Shown here piece after piece: positions 46,001 to 54,834 of a stretch of DNA of 64,000 bases. Numbering within the stretch: position 1 is the stretch's first letter; each line of letters begins with the position of its first letter. Under the pieces are notes generated by a model. That model did no database searches, was not told where the DNA came from, and was given only the letters and a program-made list of their open reading frames with translations. Made by a program: the position numbers and the translations under genes. Source of the stretch: Nissolia schottii (lineage: Eukaryota > Streptophyta > Magnoliopsida > Fabales > Fabaceae); the NCBI GenBank assembly GCA_003254905.1, contig QANU01016882.1:78051-142050 (forward strand), given 5' to 3'.

Positions 46001-46073
46001 GTTCAATTTCAGTTCAAATGAGAAGGCCGCAAGGCTGCATTTTTCGTTTGGAAAAAATGCTGTCTGCTGTTAA
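22037..46073 (+). CDS. NUP1: NUP1-like nuclear pore protein, complete eight-exon gene
   Basis: A plant nucleoporin related to NUP1/NUP136 of the nuclear basket. Exons: 22037-22313, 25296-25375, 26590-26753, 34945-35134, 43732-44040, 44128-44202, 44695-45354, 45627-46073 (TAA). These sum to 2202 nt and 733 residues with every splice phase consistent. Landmarks: an N-terminal RKTPLRKLPPT and WITKLVDPAYRLI segment, DIKRLVKRNKFSRDDFNRLVELL across exons 3-4, IEIARAYMDSRATEVGPSS and FTRTPYSRT in exon 5, GSVGPIRRIGHK and LMAKKILEHIDR in exon 7, and a C-terminal FTFPVS..SVFSEPPTPSIMP region with KFNFSSNEKAARLHFSFGK. It lacks the long FG-repeat tail of Arabidopsis NUP1 and resembles the shorter plant NUP1-like relatives. 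Introns 3 and 4 exceed 8 kb each because of transposons. The start is the first in-frame ATG before RKTPLRK. Confidence 0.88.
22667..23760 (-). mobile_element. TRIM-like LTR element in NUP1-like intron 1
   Basis: Two direct long terminal repeats, 22667-23099 and 23317-23760, flank only about 217 bp. The unit is bounded by perfect 5-bp duplications tcctg (22662-22666 and 23761-23765). Beside the right-hand LTR, gctctgatacca (23303-23314) is the complement of the tRNA-Met primer-binding site TGGTATCAGAGC, which sets the element on the minus strand. On that strand the LTR starts TGTAAGATT. No coding sequence is present, so it is a miniature non-autonomous element. Confidence 0.85.
23303..23314 (-). 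other. Primer-binding site of the TRIM-like element
   Basis: On the minus strand this reads TGGTATCAGAGC, two bases after the LTR. It matches the initiator tRNA-Met primer site used by many plant LTR elements. Confidence 0.8.
23766..26589 (+). other. Rest of NUP1-like introns 1 and 2
   Basis: Apart from exon 2 (25296-25375) I see no coding exon here. Intron 1 has a long T run near 24560. Intron 2 has a degenerate complement of the same tRNA primer site near 25617-25630 (gctctaatacca), hinting at another copia/TRIM relic, and a purine-only G-rich tract around 26303-26369. Confidence 0.5.
26826..28349. repeat. Six-unit tandem array with a three-unit higher-order period
   Basis: Units of about 250-300 bp begin near 26830, 27126, 27374, 27674, 27966 and 28236. 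Each runs agaaacc..aacaagaaa.gacta.., cctctag.ttcattgga, ggagaagaagtta.., then an A run and a tagaatttca segment. Units 2 and 5 share the same internal deletion, and units 1 and 4 share the variants tttgtaaattt and gtgttaagagc. The array is therefore A-B-C followed by A'-B'-C' with a period of about 840-860 bp. The unit resembles L1 tail sequence at 49.9-50.1 kb. Confidence 0.8.
28855..29358 (-). CDS. Unrecognised 167-codon frame in left arm of inverted repeat
   Basis: This open frame encodes a proline- and acidic-rich protein with a patch LPEYLGLRTHRTTRKRVTPI, then PHRAAQVARPGWISEEES, a long acidic run of E and D, RRAQRKRHCRRM and a tail HFMGGLNEGLSDCQSKC. The same protein is encoded, with breaks, in the right arm. 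Upstream in another frame is a second conserved block (KIDPTTGVVTISVSVEFA). The conserved blocks in both arms point to a once-coding element gene, possibly structural (gag-like). I make no functional claim. The chosen ATG is simply the first in the open frame. Confidence 0.4.
   Translation of the reverse strand: MDGSIPLSSPLTTSRPPIIIEGAESGLYDEIDEEDPGPIPARNQLPEYLGLRTHRTTRKRVTPIIRRRLTPRAHDAEAGPSGFAPCHPGPHRAAQVARPGWISEEESPEEEDPEKEEEEEDPRRAQRKRHCRRMLSTVILEATEHFMGGLNEGLSDCQSKCQRSLSN
30392..31904. other. Spacer of the inverted repeat
   Basis: The first part (30400-30780) is pyrimidine-rich with CCACCACGG-type runs and open frames on both strands. The second part is dominated by a GT-rich minisatellite. 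Near 31660-31900 the sequence is AT-rich. No conserved gene is recognised. Confidence 0.6.
30957..31265. repeat. GT-rich minisatellite, 60-65 bp unit
   Basis: Units start with gtgcatgtgtg near 30957, 31017, 31082, 31144 and 31204. They contain ggtgattcggttgg or ggttcggttagtgagtg and end in gagagttgag-like text. Degenerate GTG-rich repeats continue to about 31640. Strong strand asymmetry (G and T on the plus strand) explains the long stop-free frames there. Confidence 0.7.
32908..33361 (+). pseudogene. Right-arm copy of the unrecognised frame, frameshifted
   Basis: It encodes the counterpart of the left-arm protein: ESGLYEKIVEEDLGPV, EYLGLRTCRTTRKRVTPI and HPGWISEEESFEEEN. The frame then stops at about 33252 and the tail (MLSAVVLEATEHFMGGLNDG) continues in the next frame. 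Upstream in the same orientation is KIDPTTGVVTISVSVEFAG (about 32750-32810). It lacks the left copy's long acidic run. Confidence 0.5.
33863..34535 (-). pseudogene. PIF/Harbinger transposase relic (HARBI1/ALP1-like)
   Basis: The minus strand encodes broken pieces of a DDE transposase: IGAIDCTHVHVKVP near 34480 with the first catalytic Asp, RYRGRKDCPTQNVLAAC, GWEGTTPGYPLKVSQGNENSK after a frameshift, an ELFN.HHSTL piece near 34110, and the tail CILHN-like..GVDPEQNLIDEVERELASE near 33960-33890. Stops and frameshifts rule out function. The right end of the large inverted repeat interrupts its 3' end. Confidence 0.75.
34536..34944. other. End of NUP1-like intron 3
   Basis: No gene is seen. Near 34730-34865, ggggtatctttggatggaggg and the inverted ccctccattccatttccttcca suggest a small inverted-repeat element close to the exon 4 acceptor. 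Confidence 0.35.
35453..35784 (+). mobile_element. Degenerate miniature copia/TRIM-like element
   Basis: Two related ends close with gcttttgggaga..gattcttgaca (to 35571) and acttttgggaga.tggttcttgaca (to 35784). The first is followed by cagtatcagaac, a decayed tRNA-Met primer site. The second is preceded by the polypurine-like agcttgagagggtg and starts TGTTAAAG. The internal part is only about 150 bp and non-coding. The second repeat is shorter than the first, so decay or partial deletion is likely. Confidence 0.5.
35851..36826 (-). mobile_element. 3' LTR of the gypsy element
   Basis: On the minus strand it starts TGTCGACACCAAATTTTG and ends TTTTAGGTATCGCCA, so it has TG..CA ends and is about 976 bp long. 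A TATA-like box (minus TTTATAAATACAG, about 36313-36323) sits in the middle, as expected of an LTR promoter. The limits are inferred from one LTR only. Confidence 0.6.
37892..39116 (-). pseudogene. Integrase region of the gypsy element
   Basis: The zinc-binding start (GAHHTSDKMKWVLRRQRLYW.., CIECQKHEPL) lies at 39116-38682. A stop interrupts the core near 38376, between QANG and VEAMNK, next to the expected catalytic Glu. The C-terminal part (MSQALWAIRNVPNGATKTTP, LVYGHDVVLPIEV) is open at 38299-37892. Not functional as read. Confidence 0.8.
39046..39964 (-). pseudogene. RNase H and second RNase H-like region of the gypsy element
   Basis: The first region carries YLTTSVTTIGSMLAQ, YSAIEKLCLSLYF and KYILSLPMIHGRVGKWMLAL, the RNase H that follows reverse transcriptase. 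After a linker with a KPWKLYFDES start and GAGI, a second RNase H-like part (HIPREANWEANKLAQLASGY) ends near 39130. Two successive RNase H regions are a trait of the Tat group. Confidence 0.7.
39995..40804 (-). pseudogene. Reverse transcriptase region of the gypsy element
   Basis: Recognisable blocks are LRICIDLKNLNNATPKDEYP, ADMLIDSAVGHHILSFMDGY, AFRCSGALGTYEWVMIP, then after a frameshift GATYQRAMNCISHEYLGKF and VEVYIDNVVIKS, and FLGFLVHKKGVEVDKNK in a third frame. The catalytic YxDD box reads YIDN, so the second Asp is lost in addition to the frameshifts. Confidence 0.85.
41519..42829 (-). pseudogene. Gag C-terminal block and duplicated modules; no protease seen
   Basis: 42829-42550 encodes the Tat-like phrase GCKFCKFHLSSSYLTNGC..FREMIQKAIKEGRL. 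Then two similar modules follow: one with PGESLVDILMRHK, FCHHHSLVF and DEEAE near 42380-42170, and one with ANESLIEFLKRHE, LCPHCGSLFI and DEETW near 42030-41880. Both are followed by lysine/alanine-rich helices and an SR/AHM or SRTHM phrase. The aspartic protease expected between gag and RT was not found. Confidence 0.55.
42943..43602 (-). pseudogene. Gag (retrotransposon capsid) of the gypsy element
   Basis: An open frame of 219 codons from an internal Met. The frame stays open upstream to about 43668. It contains the Retrotrans_gag core: ASNESLKVRFFPSSYTKNAF, WFSNLRPNSIHTWAEMERAF, QFFCDEAKVNLLDLYSIKR and ESIEDYIARFPTLRSRC. It is one of the better preserved parts of the element. Confidence 0.8.
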
Positions 46074-47458
46074 CGAGAATGGCAAAATGAGGTTCAAAAA
46101 GTTCTTTCTTTTTTTCCTTGATGATTATTGGCGTTTCCATTCTATCCGTTTCTCAGCAGATTGTATGGTGTACTTTTGCAATGCTTTTGTTCTTTATGTG
46201 TAGATGAGAGTGCATTTTTTGAATCAGAAGTTGTGCTGTTTCAATGGTCTTATCCAATGTCTCTGTTGTAATTTTGTTTTTATTCCAAAGTAAACTCGTA
46301 GGAACGATGGTAAGCTTCGGCAAACGGGTTATTTCATTATGTTTGCAGTTGCCAGGAGATCATTATCAAAGGAAATTGAAACCTGGATCTCGATGCATCT
46401 GTAATCAAGAGTAGAACCTCATTGGGGAGCTAGTCATTTGGAGACTTAAAATCTGAGTAAACTCCAATTCTGTGATCAAAAGAATTGAAATCAATTTGGC
46501 TTTCAAAAGATTTGTGAAATTTGATATTCGAAAAACTTATTTATTTCATGTTAGTCCACGTTTTAGTCCCTACAAAGAAAACATTAACTGGTAGTTGATA
46601 TGCCCCAATGTTGGATTTCTTTCCATTTCATAATTGGGGCTTTCTTGAGTGAGTATTATAAATTCAAGGTTTTGGATATAGCAAGAGGTCGTAACGACTT
46701 CAAACCACTGAAGTATTGTTCTTGCCATTTCTTTGTAGGGTTTTTCGTTCTCCATGTTGCTGAGGAGTTTTAGGAGCAGCGAAGTTGTGTGACATATCAT
46801 GTCTATTAACATTTTAAACTCTTGATTTTCAATTTAACCATCGTGATCAATTTGAATTGACATAATGTAGAAGTCTATTCATTTTGAACTTGTTTGCGCA
46901 CACGCGCGCGCCCGTATGCATGCGCTCGGGCGCACACATTTTGTAACATCCTCTTTTTCCATTATACAGAACAATGCCTTTTTGTATAGTAAATAGCGTT
47001 TTGCATTATACTAGTAACTAAATATTTGTTTGAACCAAATAGCCACACAATAAATTATAATAACACAGTAAGCTAATGTGAACAAAAATAGTCCAATAAG
47101 CTAATAAGAACTCAAAAGTCAAATAAGTCAAATAGTCGGTTTGGCAATAAATTGTTTTAATAGACAACTTTTAATTTTGTTGAGTCAACTATTTGATTAG
47201 GGACCCACAGAGGGTCTTAGGTAAAGAAAATGGAAGGAAAGAAAATGAAGAGAGTAGAAAATAGATAGAAAATAATGTTTTCTTTTCATATGTTTGGATT
47301 AAGAGAAAATGGAGAGAAAATAAGTAAAAAAATAATAATTATTGTATTATAAAAAATGAGTTAAAATTATTTTATGTTATATCTCTTACCTTTTTTTCCT
47401 CTCACTACACCATCCTTTCCTCTCTCTCTCTATTCTCACGCATCTTCTTCCTTATTGT
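46074..47458. other. Intergenic: NUP1-like 3' flank
   Basis: The first hundred or so bases are likely 3' UTR. At 46895-46937 an alternating purine-pyrimidine CG run (cacacgcgcgcgcccgtatgcatgcgc) could adopt Z-form. From about 47220, text similar to ggaaagaaaatga..tttggat and its inverse near 47890-47920 suggests a larger inverted-repeat element around the hAT MITE. No gene is recognised. Confidence 0.45.
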
Positions 47459-47754
47459 TAGAGTTCTCAAAATGAGTCTGGCTGGCAAGCCTGACCACTT
47501 TATTCGGTTAAATGGATAGACCAAATGTATAAAATTTAGTCTGCGAATGGAAAAAGTTCATTTAGGCTCGAACTATTTAGTGTTAACATAGGCATAACTT
47601 ACAGATTAACTCGTTTATTCACATAAATTGACGCATCAAACGTATAAAAATTGGTCAATGAATAGTAAAATCATGTTTAAGCCCGACCCATATAGGCTCG
47701 CAAATTAGTCGAGTCGAGTCTAAACGGGTCGGGCTAGCCTATTTGACAACCCTA
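47459..47754. mobile_element. hAT-type MITE with perfect 8-bp duplication
   Basis: A 296-bp element starts tagagttctcaaaat and, inverted, taggttgtcaaa-like (tagggttgtcaaatagg). It is bounded by identical cttattgt (47451-47458 and 47755-47762). Eight-bp duplications and TAG-starting termini are typical of hAT MITEs. It ends about 260 bp upstream of the next gene's start codon. Confidence 0.85.
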
Positions 47755-48012
47755 CTTATTGTACAATCTTCATTTCACTTTGATAACAAAAAAATTAAAA
47801 AAATTGGGAGGTTGTCACTAAATTTTTTTTTTCTTCAATTTTTTTTGTTGTAAACCAAACAAAAAACAAATATTTTCTTTCCATTTTTTCTCCTCTCATT
47901 CACTAAATCCAAACCGTATATAACTTCATTTATTCTTGGTCAAAATTACAAAACTCCCCAGCAGCCAAAGAGAGTGAAGGAGAGAAACGCGAAAGGGCGA
48001 GAGACCGAGGAG

Positions 48013-51000
48013 ATGCCGATGGTGTGGAAATGGATCGTCCAAAGGACTCGCGAGTCGAAACCGTTCTTCCTTGCTTTCGCCACCATATGCGGCGTCGTTC
48101 CGGGAGTCATCGGCTACGGCGTCATGCAGGTCACCAACACCCGCAACGAGCAGCTCGAGTCCCATCTCCGCAGAAGTGCCCGCCCCGAATCACTGGCAAG
48201 TTCTCTTCTTAATTAAAATATTTTAATCGATAATTGCTTTTGGTGTTTTACCCTCTCGAACGCTTCTTTCATTTTAGAATCCTAACTTGTTGAGAAGCCT
48301 CTAATTGGACTACCTTTTGCTTTTAGCTCGTGTAAAAGCTTTCCGTTTCTCTTCTAATCCATGTGTATGACTACTTTTCTGGAAGATATATATTCATACA
48401 TATTTACATGAGAAGGAATGTCTAATGTGTTTTTTCAGAGTATGCTTTTATGTTAAGCTCTCTGCTGTCTTTGGTTCAGGTACTTGCTCAAAAATTTAGA
48501 GTGAAATGTATGAACTTTGATCATTTGTGAGATGTGAGAGCCTTAACTTGAAATAGAAAGTTCAGCAGAAAGTAATTGTATTAGCAGCTGAAGTTTCATC
48601 AACTTGCAATAGCATGAGGTGTTTGTTTGTGCATTTGTGACGGATTGAATATTTTTCATCACATGTGAACATTGACCTCTTTCTCTCGTGTTTTAGATTT
48701 CAGCTCTTTAATGGTTAAAGGTTTGTTGAATGGCTTAATTGGTGGTGTTGGTAATAATGGGGGGTAGCTGGCTTGGTTGTGTGTGGTTCTCATAAGTTGT
48801 ATTGGCAGTGTTTGAGTGAGTTGGTTGGGTTCTGTAGGCCATGGGGGTTTTCTATTATAGTGAGTTGGATATAACTATCTTCAAAGAGTTTAGTTAGTGT
48901 CACAGCTCTGGTGAGGGACATTGGTGTTTGAGCTATGACATCAAGCCTGATTTCATGTTTGAGACCTTCAATAAAACAATCTAATAGAGCCTCCTCGGTA
49001 ACTCCCACTGTTCTATTTGCTAGAGCAGTGAACTGGACATGGTATCCTGGACTCAACCTATTTGTGTGAGCTTGAATAAGGCCAATCTGGGGGCAGTAAA
49101 AAGGAGGGGCCAAATTCATTTTCTAATGCTCTATAGAACATAAACCAGGAAGGGAATGGGTTAGATCTAAGCATCATCTGGCACCAGTGGATAACATCTT
49201 TTTCAAAATACACCTAGGCTATAATTAGACACTGATCATCTGTTACTTGGTAGTAATAAAAAAACTGCTCTGCCTTGAAAATCCAATCTAGAACATTGGA
49301 CCCATCAAGCTTTGGAAAATAGTGTTTCACACTTCTCACCTGAAATGGAGGTTGATTTGTGTTGTTTTAAACTGACTTGTGTCTTGGGCCATGGCTAGAC
49401 TCACTATTATTGTTCCAATTGGCATTCAGTCATTCCGTTGCTACATCGTTTCAAACATTTTAGTGATGTCTGAGTTCAATTGAGTCTTGTAGTGTTTTTC
49501 TGAGTTGTTGCTGCAACCTCTGTCAGTCTCGTGCCGACAGCCATTGAGTTCATCGGCAGCATGAAAGAACCAAAATGTGAGGGCCTTAACCTGAAAGTTC
49601 AACCGAAAGTGATTGTAGTAGCAGCTGAAAATAGTATGTGAGATCCAAGTTTCCAATGAAACAGTACAATTAATGAAACAGTAAGGGGAGAAATTCCTGT
49701 TGCATTGTCCTCGAGTCACACCTGCGAGGGAAATGGGTTTAGGTACTTAAGGAAGAAAGGGGAAATCGCAGGGTGAACCAAATATTCAGAGAGGAGATGA
49801 GTGAGGTACCAAGCACACCACCTTGCTACTCGAGCCTTAAATGGCATCCTTCAGGTCACATAATCCATCAGCTTTCCGTTGTGCCTTTTGACTCGCACAC
49901 TTTTTTTTTAATGGATAAACGAAGAATTTCATTAAAAGGAGAAGAAAATTAAAAAGAAAAAAGAAAAAAAAAAAAAAGAGGATAACTGATCCTCTATACT
50001 AAAACGAGAACAAAACTATAAAAGGTTAACAATTGAGTAAAGCTTTCCAATCTCTTAAAATATCTGAATGACAAAATCCTCTAAAAAGGTTGTAAGTTTA
50101 ACACTAAACAGTAACATATGTCTAATCCTATTCCACAAAACATGCTTGTCTGATAATTTTAAGTTAAACACGCGCGCGCGGGCGCGGGGGGGGGGGTTGT
50201 TTTGTTCTATCCAAATGCACTTGATAGTGGTAAAAATTATACATTGCCATTAGAATCTAGCTTCCTTTCTTCTCCCTAAACCAACATGTCAATGATCCCA
50301 AACAAATTATACCATTAGAGTTAGCCTTTGAACAGTGCAAAGAAAGATGTGCAATTGATTTTGAATTCTCACAACACATGACACACATCGAGGGAAATAG
50401 TCTTTATGAGGTGTTTGAACCTACAACATGTCATTAGTATTAATTTTGTTAAATACAGACCATCCAACTAAAGGATTTGACCTTTCATGGAGGTTTGAAT
50501 ATCCAAATAGATTTCTCAAGGAGGAAAGATGATGAAAATGAAGAATGAGCTAGCAACTGAAGCTAAGATTTGCATGTAAACAACCCAACGGACTCAAGAG
50601 ACCAATGCCTTTTATCTGGAATGGGAGACATGTTAACCATATCAAGGAGACCCAGAAGGACAGCTAACTCTGTGGGCTCTTTATCATTCAAATTTCAAAC
50701 GAAGAAAGAAAGAGGGTATAAGTGAGAAAATGAAAAAATAAAAGAGGAGCCCCTTACGCAATTGTACTCTCAGGATTTAAAATGGGACCCATTCCCAACT
50801 TGCAAGAAAAGCAAAGGCTGGAAAGTAGAATACAACCTTTGGATATAAATTTTCCTAGACTTAAATGAGAAGCAAGAGATGCAGTTTAGTACCCCGCCAA
50901 TTCTTGGTCAAGCCATACTTACTCCTAATTACCTTATGCCATAGAGAGTGAGGCTCTAAAGGAAAGTGCCATACCTTGACTCTCACACTTTTTGGCATGA

Positions 51001-51373
51001 TCATTTTAAACAAGAAGATTGGTTTCAGATTGCTATAGAATGGCAAATTAATCATAGAAGTTAAATAACCTGTTAAGTTGAATTAAATAGTTGTTAATGT
51101 CAAGCTTGGATTTGTTTCTTTAAGGTGATTTGTTTCCAATGGTTAAGATACTATGATAACAATTTTGTTGCTTTACTTGTGTATCAGATGATGGGACAAG
51201 TAAATAAAGAGAGACTGGCAGAATACCTTGGAGAGCTGCAGCGGAAAGAGAATACCAATGATCGCTATGTTGCTGCTCTGAGAGGGGAGACTTTAATCCG
51301 AAAACCTTACGTGAGAATTCAACCAATTCCAGAGAAAATTAACACCAGTGCTGATGAAGTGCAGAAGAAATGA
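48013..51373 (+). CDS. Conserved small membrane protein of unknown function, two exons
   Basis: Exons 48013-48195 and 51188-51373 (TGA) encode 122 residues. The start is MPMVWKWIVQRTRESKPFF. An upstream in-frame ATG (47974) would add 13 residues, but I judge the shorter start likelier because the family begins with an xWKW motif. One hydrophobic segment (FFLAFATICGVVPGVIGYGVM, about residues 18-38) is followed by TNTRNEQLESHLRRSARPESL, then MMGQVNKERLAEYLGEL and NDRYVAALRGETL.RKPY. This looks like a single-pass membrane protein conserved in plants. The organelle is not shown by the sequence. The intron uses GC at its donor (ctg|gcaagt). Confidence 0.78.
48790..49360 (-). pseudogene. Gypsy gag fragment in intron of the small membrane protein gene
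   Basis: The minus strand encodes FTALANRTVGVTEEALLDCF, EGLKHEIRLDVIAQTPMSL and RAVTLTKLFEDSY, a phrase set typical of plant Ty3/gypsy gag. The frame is broken upstream (about 49130-49350), where WIFKAEQFFYYY can still be read. A 70-bp phrase (gccttaac.tgaaagttcagc) occurs on both sides (48534 and 49584). Confidence 0.7.
49908..51010 (-). mobile_element. L1-type LINE 3' fragment
   Basis: A poly-T edge at 49903-49911 marks the tail of a minus-strand LINE. The tail (aagaatttcattaaaagg, ctgatcctctatacta) resembles the array unit in NUP1-like intron 3. Further in, 51000-50861 encodes VKVWHFPLEPHSLWHKVIRSKYG, a piece typical of the region after L1 reverse transcriptase. A cgcgcgcgcgggcgcggggg tract sits at 50171-50196. 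Confidence 0.65.
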
Positions 51374-51599
51374 ATCAGGTGTTAACATCAGTACTTGGAA
51401 CACGGTTTCTAGAAGTTCGATATGAACTTGGTGCTGTTTTGCCCTTGTGTACTCTCGTTTCATCCCTGGATTTATTTAGGCTATGAACTACTCATTTTGG
51501 GAAATCGGGTGTGGTTTTATGATAATTGAGTGCCCATGGTTCTGTCCAGACAAGATTATAGCGATGCTTCATTATAGTGATTCTACCAAATTATTCTTC

Positions 51600-52660
51600 T
51601 AGTATTCTCTTTGGAATACAAACACAAACTTTGGGATGCTTTTGCCCTAATCTAGTAATCTTCTTGGTCCAAATTGACCCCTTAATCTCTTAGCAAGGTT
51701 TAAACCTATTCTAAGGGTTATGTGTCCTATTTATTGGCCCCTCACACGACCATACAAGTTGTGTAAACCCTCTTAGAGTCTCGCTCAACCTATTGTTTGT
51801 TAAACCTACTATTCCACACTTCTCTCTCGAGTCTCCTACGATAATGCTTACTACGAATATGTTGATTAGCATACACATTTCAAACAAAATAGAATAGCAA
51901 ACGTAACATCAATTAATCATAAAAGGAATATGAACAAATTTTACAAGTCAAATGGTAGAAAGCTTCCGTCCATGCCCTAACACAAGGCACTTAGTTCATA
52001 CTAAATCAAGACAAAAAAAAGGATAATAGGTAGAAGGAGAGATAAATAATTAGAGAATTAGAATTAGGATTAGTTCCCGATTGGTCGTGGCGAGGAACGA
52101 AGTCTCTAGCATTCTTCTAGCTCTCCTAGGGTTGTTTCCTCTTCCAAATTCGCCTCCTTAATCATCCTTTGTCGAAGTCATTAAATCCTAGTTATAGAAA
52201 AGCTTCTAGGGTTTGGAAGTTAATTTTTTTTCTTTTGCTACATTCATTCGCTCGTGCGGCAGTTTTGTTCGCTCAAGCAATAATGCAATTTCCTCCAATG
52301 ATAATTTTTCTTCTCTCACGATGTGTTGGAGTATTTTCTGCATTGCTTGAGCGATCTCTAGAGCAATTTCTTCATGTTTTCTTGACTTTTGTTCGCTCAT
52401 GAGATACCCTAATTTTCATGGCTTCCTCCCATAGTCATTATTCACTCGAAAAACATCCAAAAATTCATATTTCAACCTACCATGCCTAAAAGGTTAGTTT
52501 ATGCACCTAAGTTAAAATCTATATGAATGCATGCAATTATGTCCTAATATGTAACAAAATTGCCTAAAAACTATATGAATTGGCAAGCAAAAAATAAAAT
52601 GAAAAAACAAAAATCTAATTGGAAAGTCATCTCCCACTAACTTCTTGGCATTGTATATGA
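51600..52660 (-). mobile_element. Possible LTR-type retrotransposon debris
   Basis: AT-rich DNA with a minus-strand stretch (about 52400-52206) of repeated gagcga..gctcaagca motifs, and flanking text such as gcatgcaattatgtccta, seen in LTRs of large plant gypsy elements. No boundaries or coding parts are seen. The call is tentative. Confidence 0.3.
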
Positions 52661-53167
52661 CCTACACACACAACCTCTGTACTGGTTTATTTGGTTATTG
52701 TTATTCCATTTCTTCGATTAGGATTATGGAATGGAGAATATGTAAAAGTTGATAGAGATGAGGTGGCATGTGATCTGGGATTCATGCTAATAGAATTGAC
52801 GACCCTTCTTTCCTTTATATACTAAATGTAATAGAGATAAGGATTCAATGAAAATACACAGTTCCTCTTAAATCTTTATTCTTTACAATTTCTTTATCTT
52901 TGGTAAGTTCTTCAACGAATTGATTCCTTGGTTTTTGTTAAGTTTCACATGGAAAAGAGGCATACACGGAGGAAGAGGCTATGAGGTCTCACATCTGATG
53001 CCAGTCATCGATCTCAAGCTCAAGTCCTATGTGTGCAACAGAGTTTTGATGTTGTTCATACCATCTTAGGTAATCAGAGTAGTGAACAGGAGATGATTTC
53101 GACAGATTAGCAGGGTTTGGAATAGCAAGGACAAAAACCTAAGCAATATTCATTGATTGTTAGGATG

Positions 53168-53912
53168 GTTATCATTGTAGAATGCGACAGTATTCTATGG
53201 TATGGCCCCAACGACCACAATGAGTACACTTTGAATGGTCTCGTCCTATGTTTCCCTAGCGAGAACGACCACGGTTGCTACTCTACGAGACTAAGGCAGA
53301 AGTATCCCAGAGTCAAGGCAATGAAAGGCTTGACGACGGGGCGTTTAGCAAGAACTCGAAGCAATATGGACCATATTGTAGAAAGAATAGACACAATAAT
53401 CGACCCCAAAATTTGATCTCAGGTACCAGAGTAGTCAAGAGGCAAGCCATGCAAGGCCATTAACATAAAGAAGGTTTAACATTGCTTTAATTCCTTTGCC
53501 AGAGTATCAGCTGTGGTAAAAGCTCATTGAAATCATGGAGAGCACCATGAATCGTCCCTAGATAGGTAGACATAGGGCCATGAAACTACTGAGGAGCAAT
53601 GACTTCCATGAGGTTTTAACAAACCCCAAGCAAACGTTGGGTGTCATTAGTGTAAAAAGCTTTGACTTGTTCCCAAACTGATTCACAAGTAATTAGCCCA
53701 AAAAAACTGCTTGAAAGAAGAATGAATAGTGATTTTGGTGATACTGCAAAGTTGAGCATCGATCTAAGACCATCGAAAACGCTCTGATGCATCAACATTT
53801 TCAACATGTTTGGAAAGATGGTTGGACTTGTCTTGAACGAGCCAAAGTTTGATAGTAAAGGCTCAAGAGTCGTAGTTGTTACTATCCAATTTATCAATGG
53901 AGAAAGGCACAC
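53168..53912 (-). pseudogene. Copia-type gag relic with CCHC zinc knuckle
   Basis: Near 53235-53180 the minus strand encodes KCTHCGRWGHTIEYC, a CX2CX4HX4C nucleic-acid-binding knuckle. Upstream, an open frame at 53912-53616 (CESVWEQVKAFYTND) looks like the alpha-helical gag body. Several stops lie between. The flanking DNA to about 54480 (accatgggtcacac and low-complexity text) may be its leader and LTR. Confidence 0.5.
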
Positions 53913-54534
53913 TGATATAGCTAATAAAAGTTGGAGGCTCGGTCTTTAGATCATCTTTAGAAGCACCTGAAGAGTTACTAGTAACCATGGGTCACACACA
54001 GGCAAAAATGGAAACCAAAAGATACCAGTCTGGACAAAGTGCCTGGATGAAGAAGACAAGGACAAATCCAAATAGAGGAGACCAAGGCAAACTCGACAGT
54101 GCAAGCAATGGCTGAAGATGCTGCCAAACATGCTATTACACGCGACAACACGTCGATTTGTGGCAGAGGAGTTGTGACGCACGTGTGGGCATATGGTGCT
54201 TCGAATGGCTGGATGGCGGAGGCGATTGTAGTGGAGACGACGATGATCGAAAACGACACCAAAAAAGGTTGGTCGACGGTGCACAAAAGCTCTAATAGTG
54301 GTGGTCAGGGGGCCTGACAACAACAGCTAAGGGATGGAGGCTGTCAGAGAAGTAGGCACAATAAGGATAGGTCCTTCATACGGAGGAAAGGAATACAAAA
54401 AACAATGAAATAATAAGAGAAAGGGAAAATTATATTAGGAAATTGCTCTGTCTCATTACAAACAGAGTGAGAATTAATGCATAATGAATAAACTAAATCA
54501 ATTAAGATCATTCTAAGATACAAAATATTTATTT

Positions 54535-54828
54535 TAAGGTAAGATCCTCTTTTAGTCCTTTAGTTATAGCCAAATAATCACGTATTTTTTAAAATCTTTA
54601 ATTTGGTCATCTATTTTTTAAAATGAATTAGTTTAATCCTTTTTTTATTCATTTAACCAAAGTTAAACATTGATATTATCCATATTTAAAAAGTGTAGTT
54701 AAATGTAAAAAAAAATTAAACTGACTCATTTCAAAAAATAAAGAATTAAATTGAGCGTTTTTAAAAATACAAATTAAAGTGATTATTTAAATATAACTAA
54801 AACCAAAAGAGACTTTTACCTTTTATTT
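54535..54828. mobile_element. AT-rich MITE with inverted ends
   Basis: The left end aaggtaagatcctcttttagtcctttagttata and the inverted right end aaggtaaaagtctcttttgg.tttagttata match over about 100 bp, through aataatcac, tttaatttgg and gaatta/gagtcagttt. Flanking ttatttt occurs on both sides. It is non-coding. Confidence 0.7.
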
Positions 54829-54834
54829 TATTAT

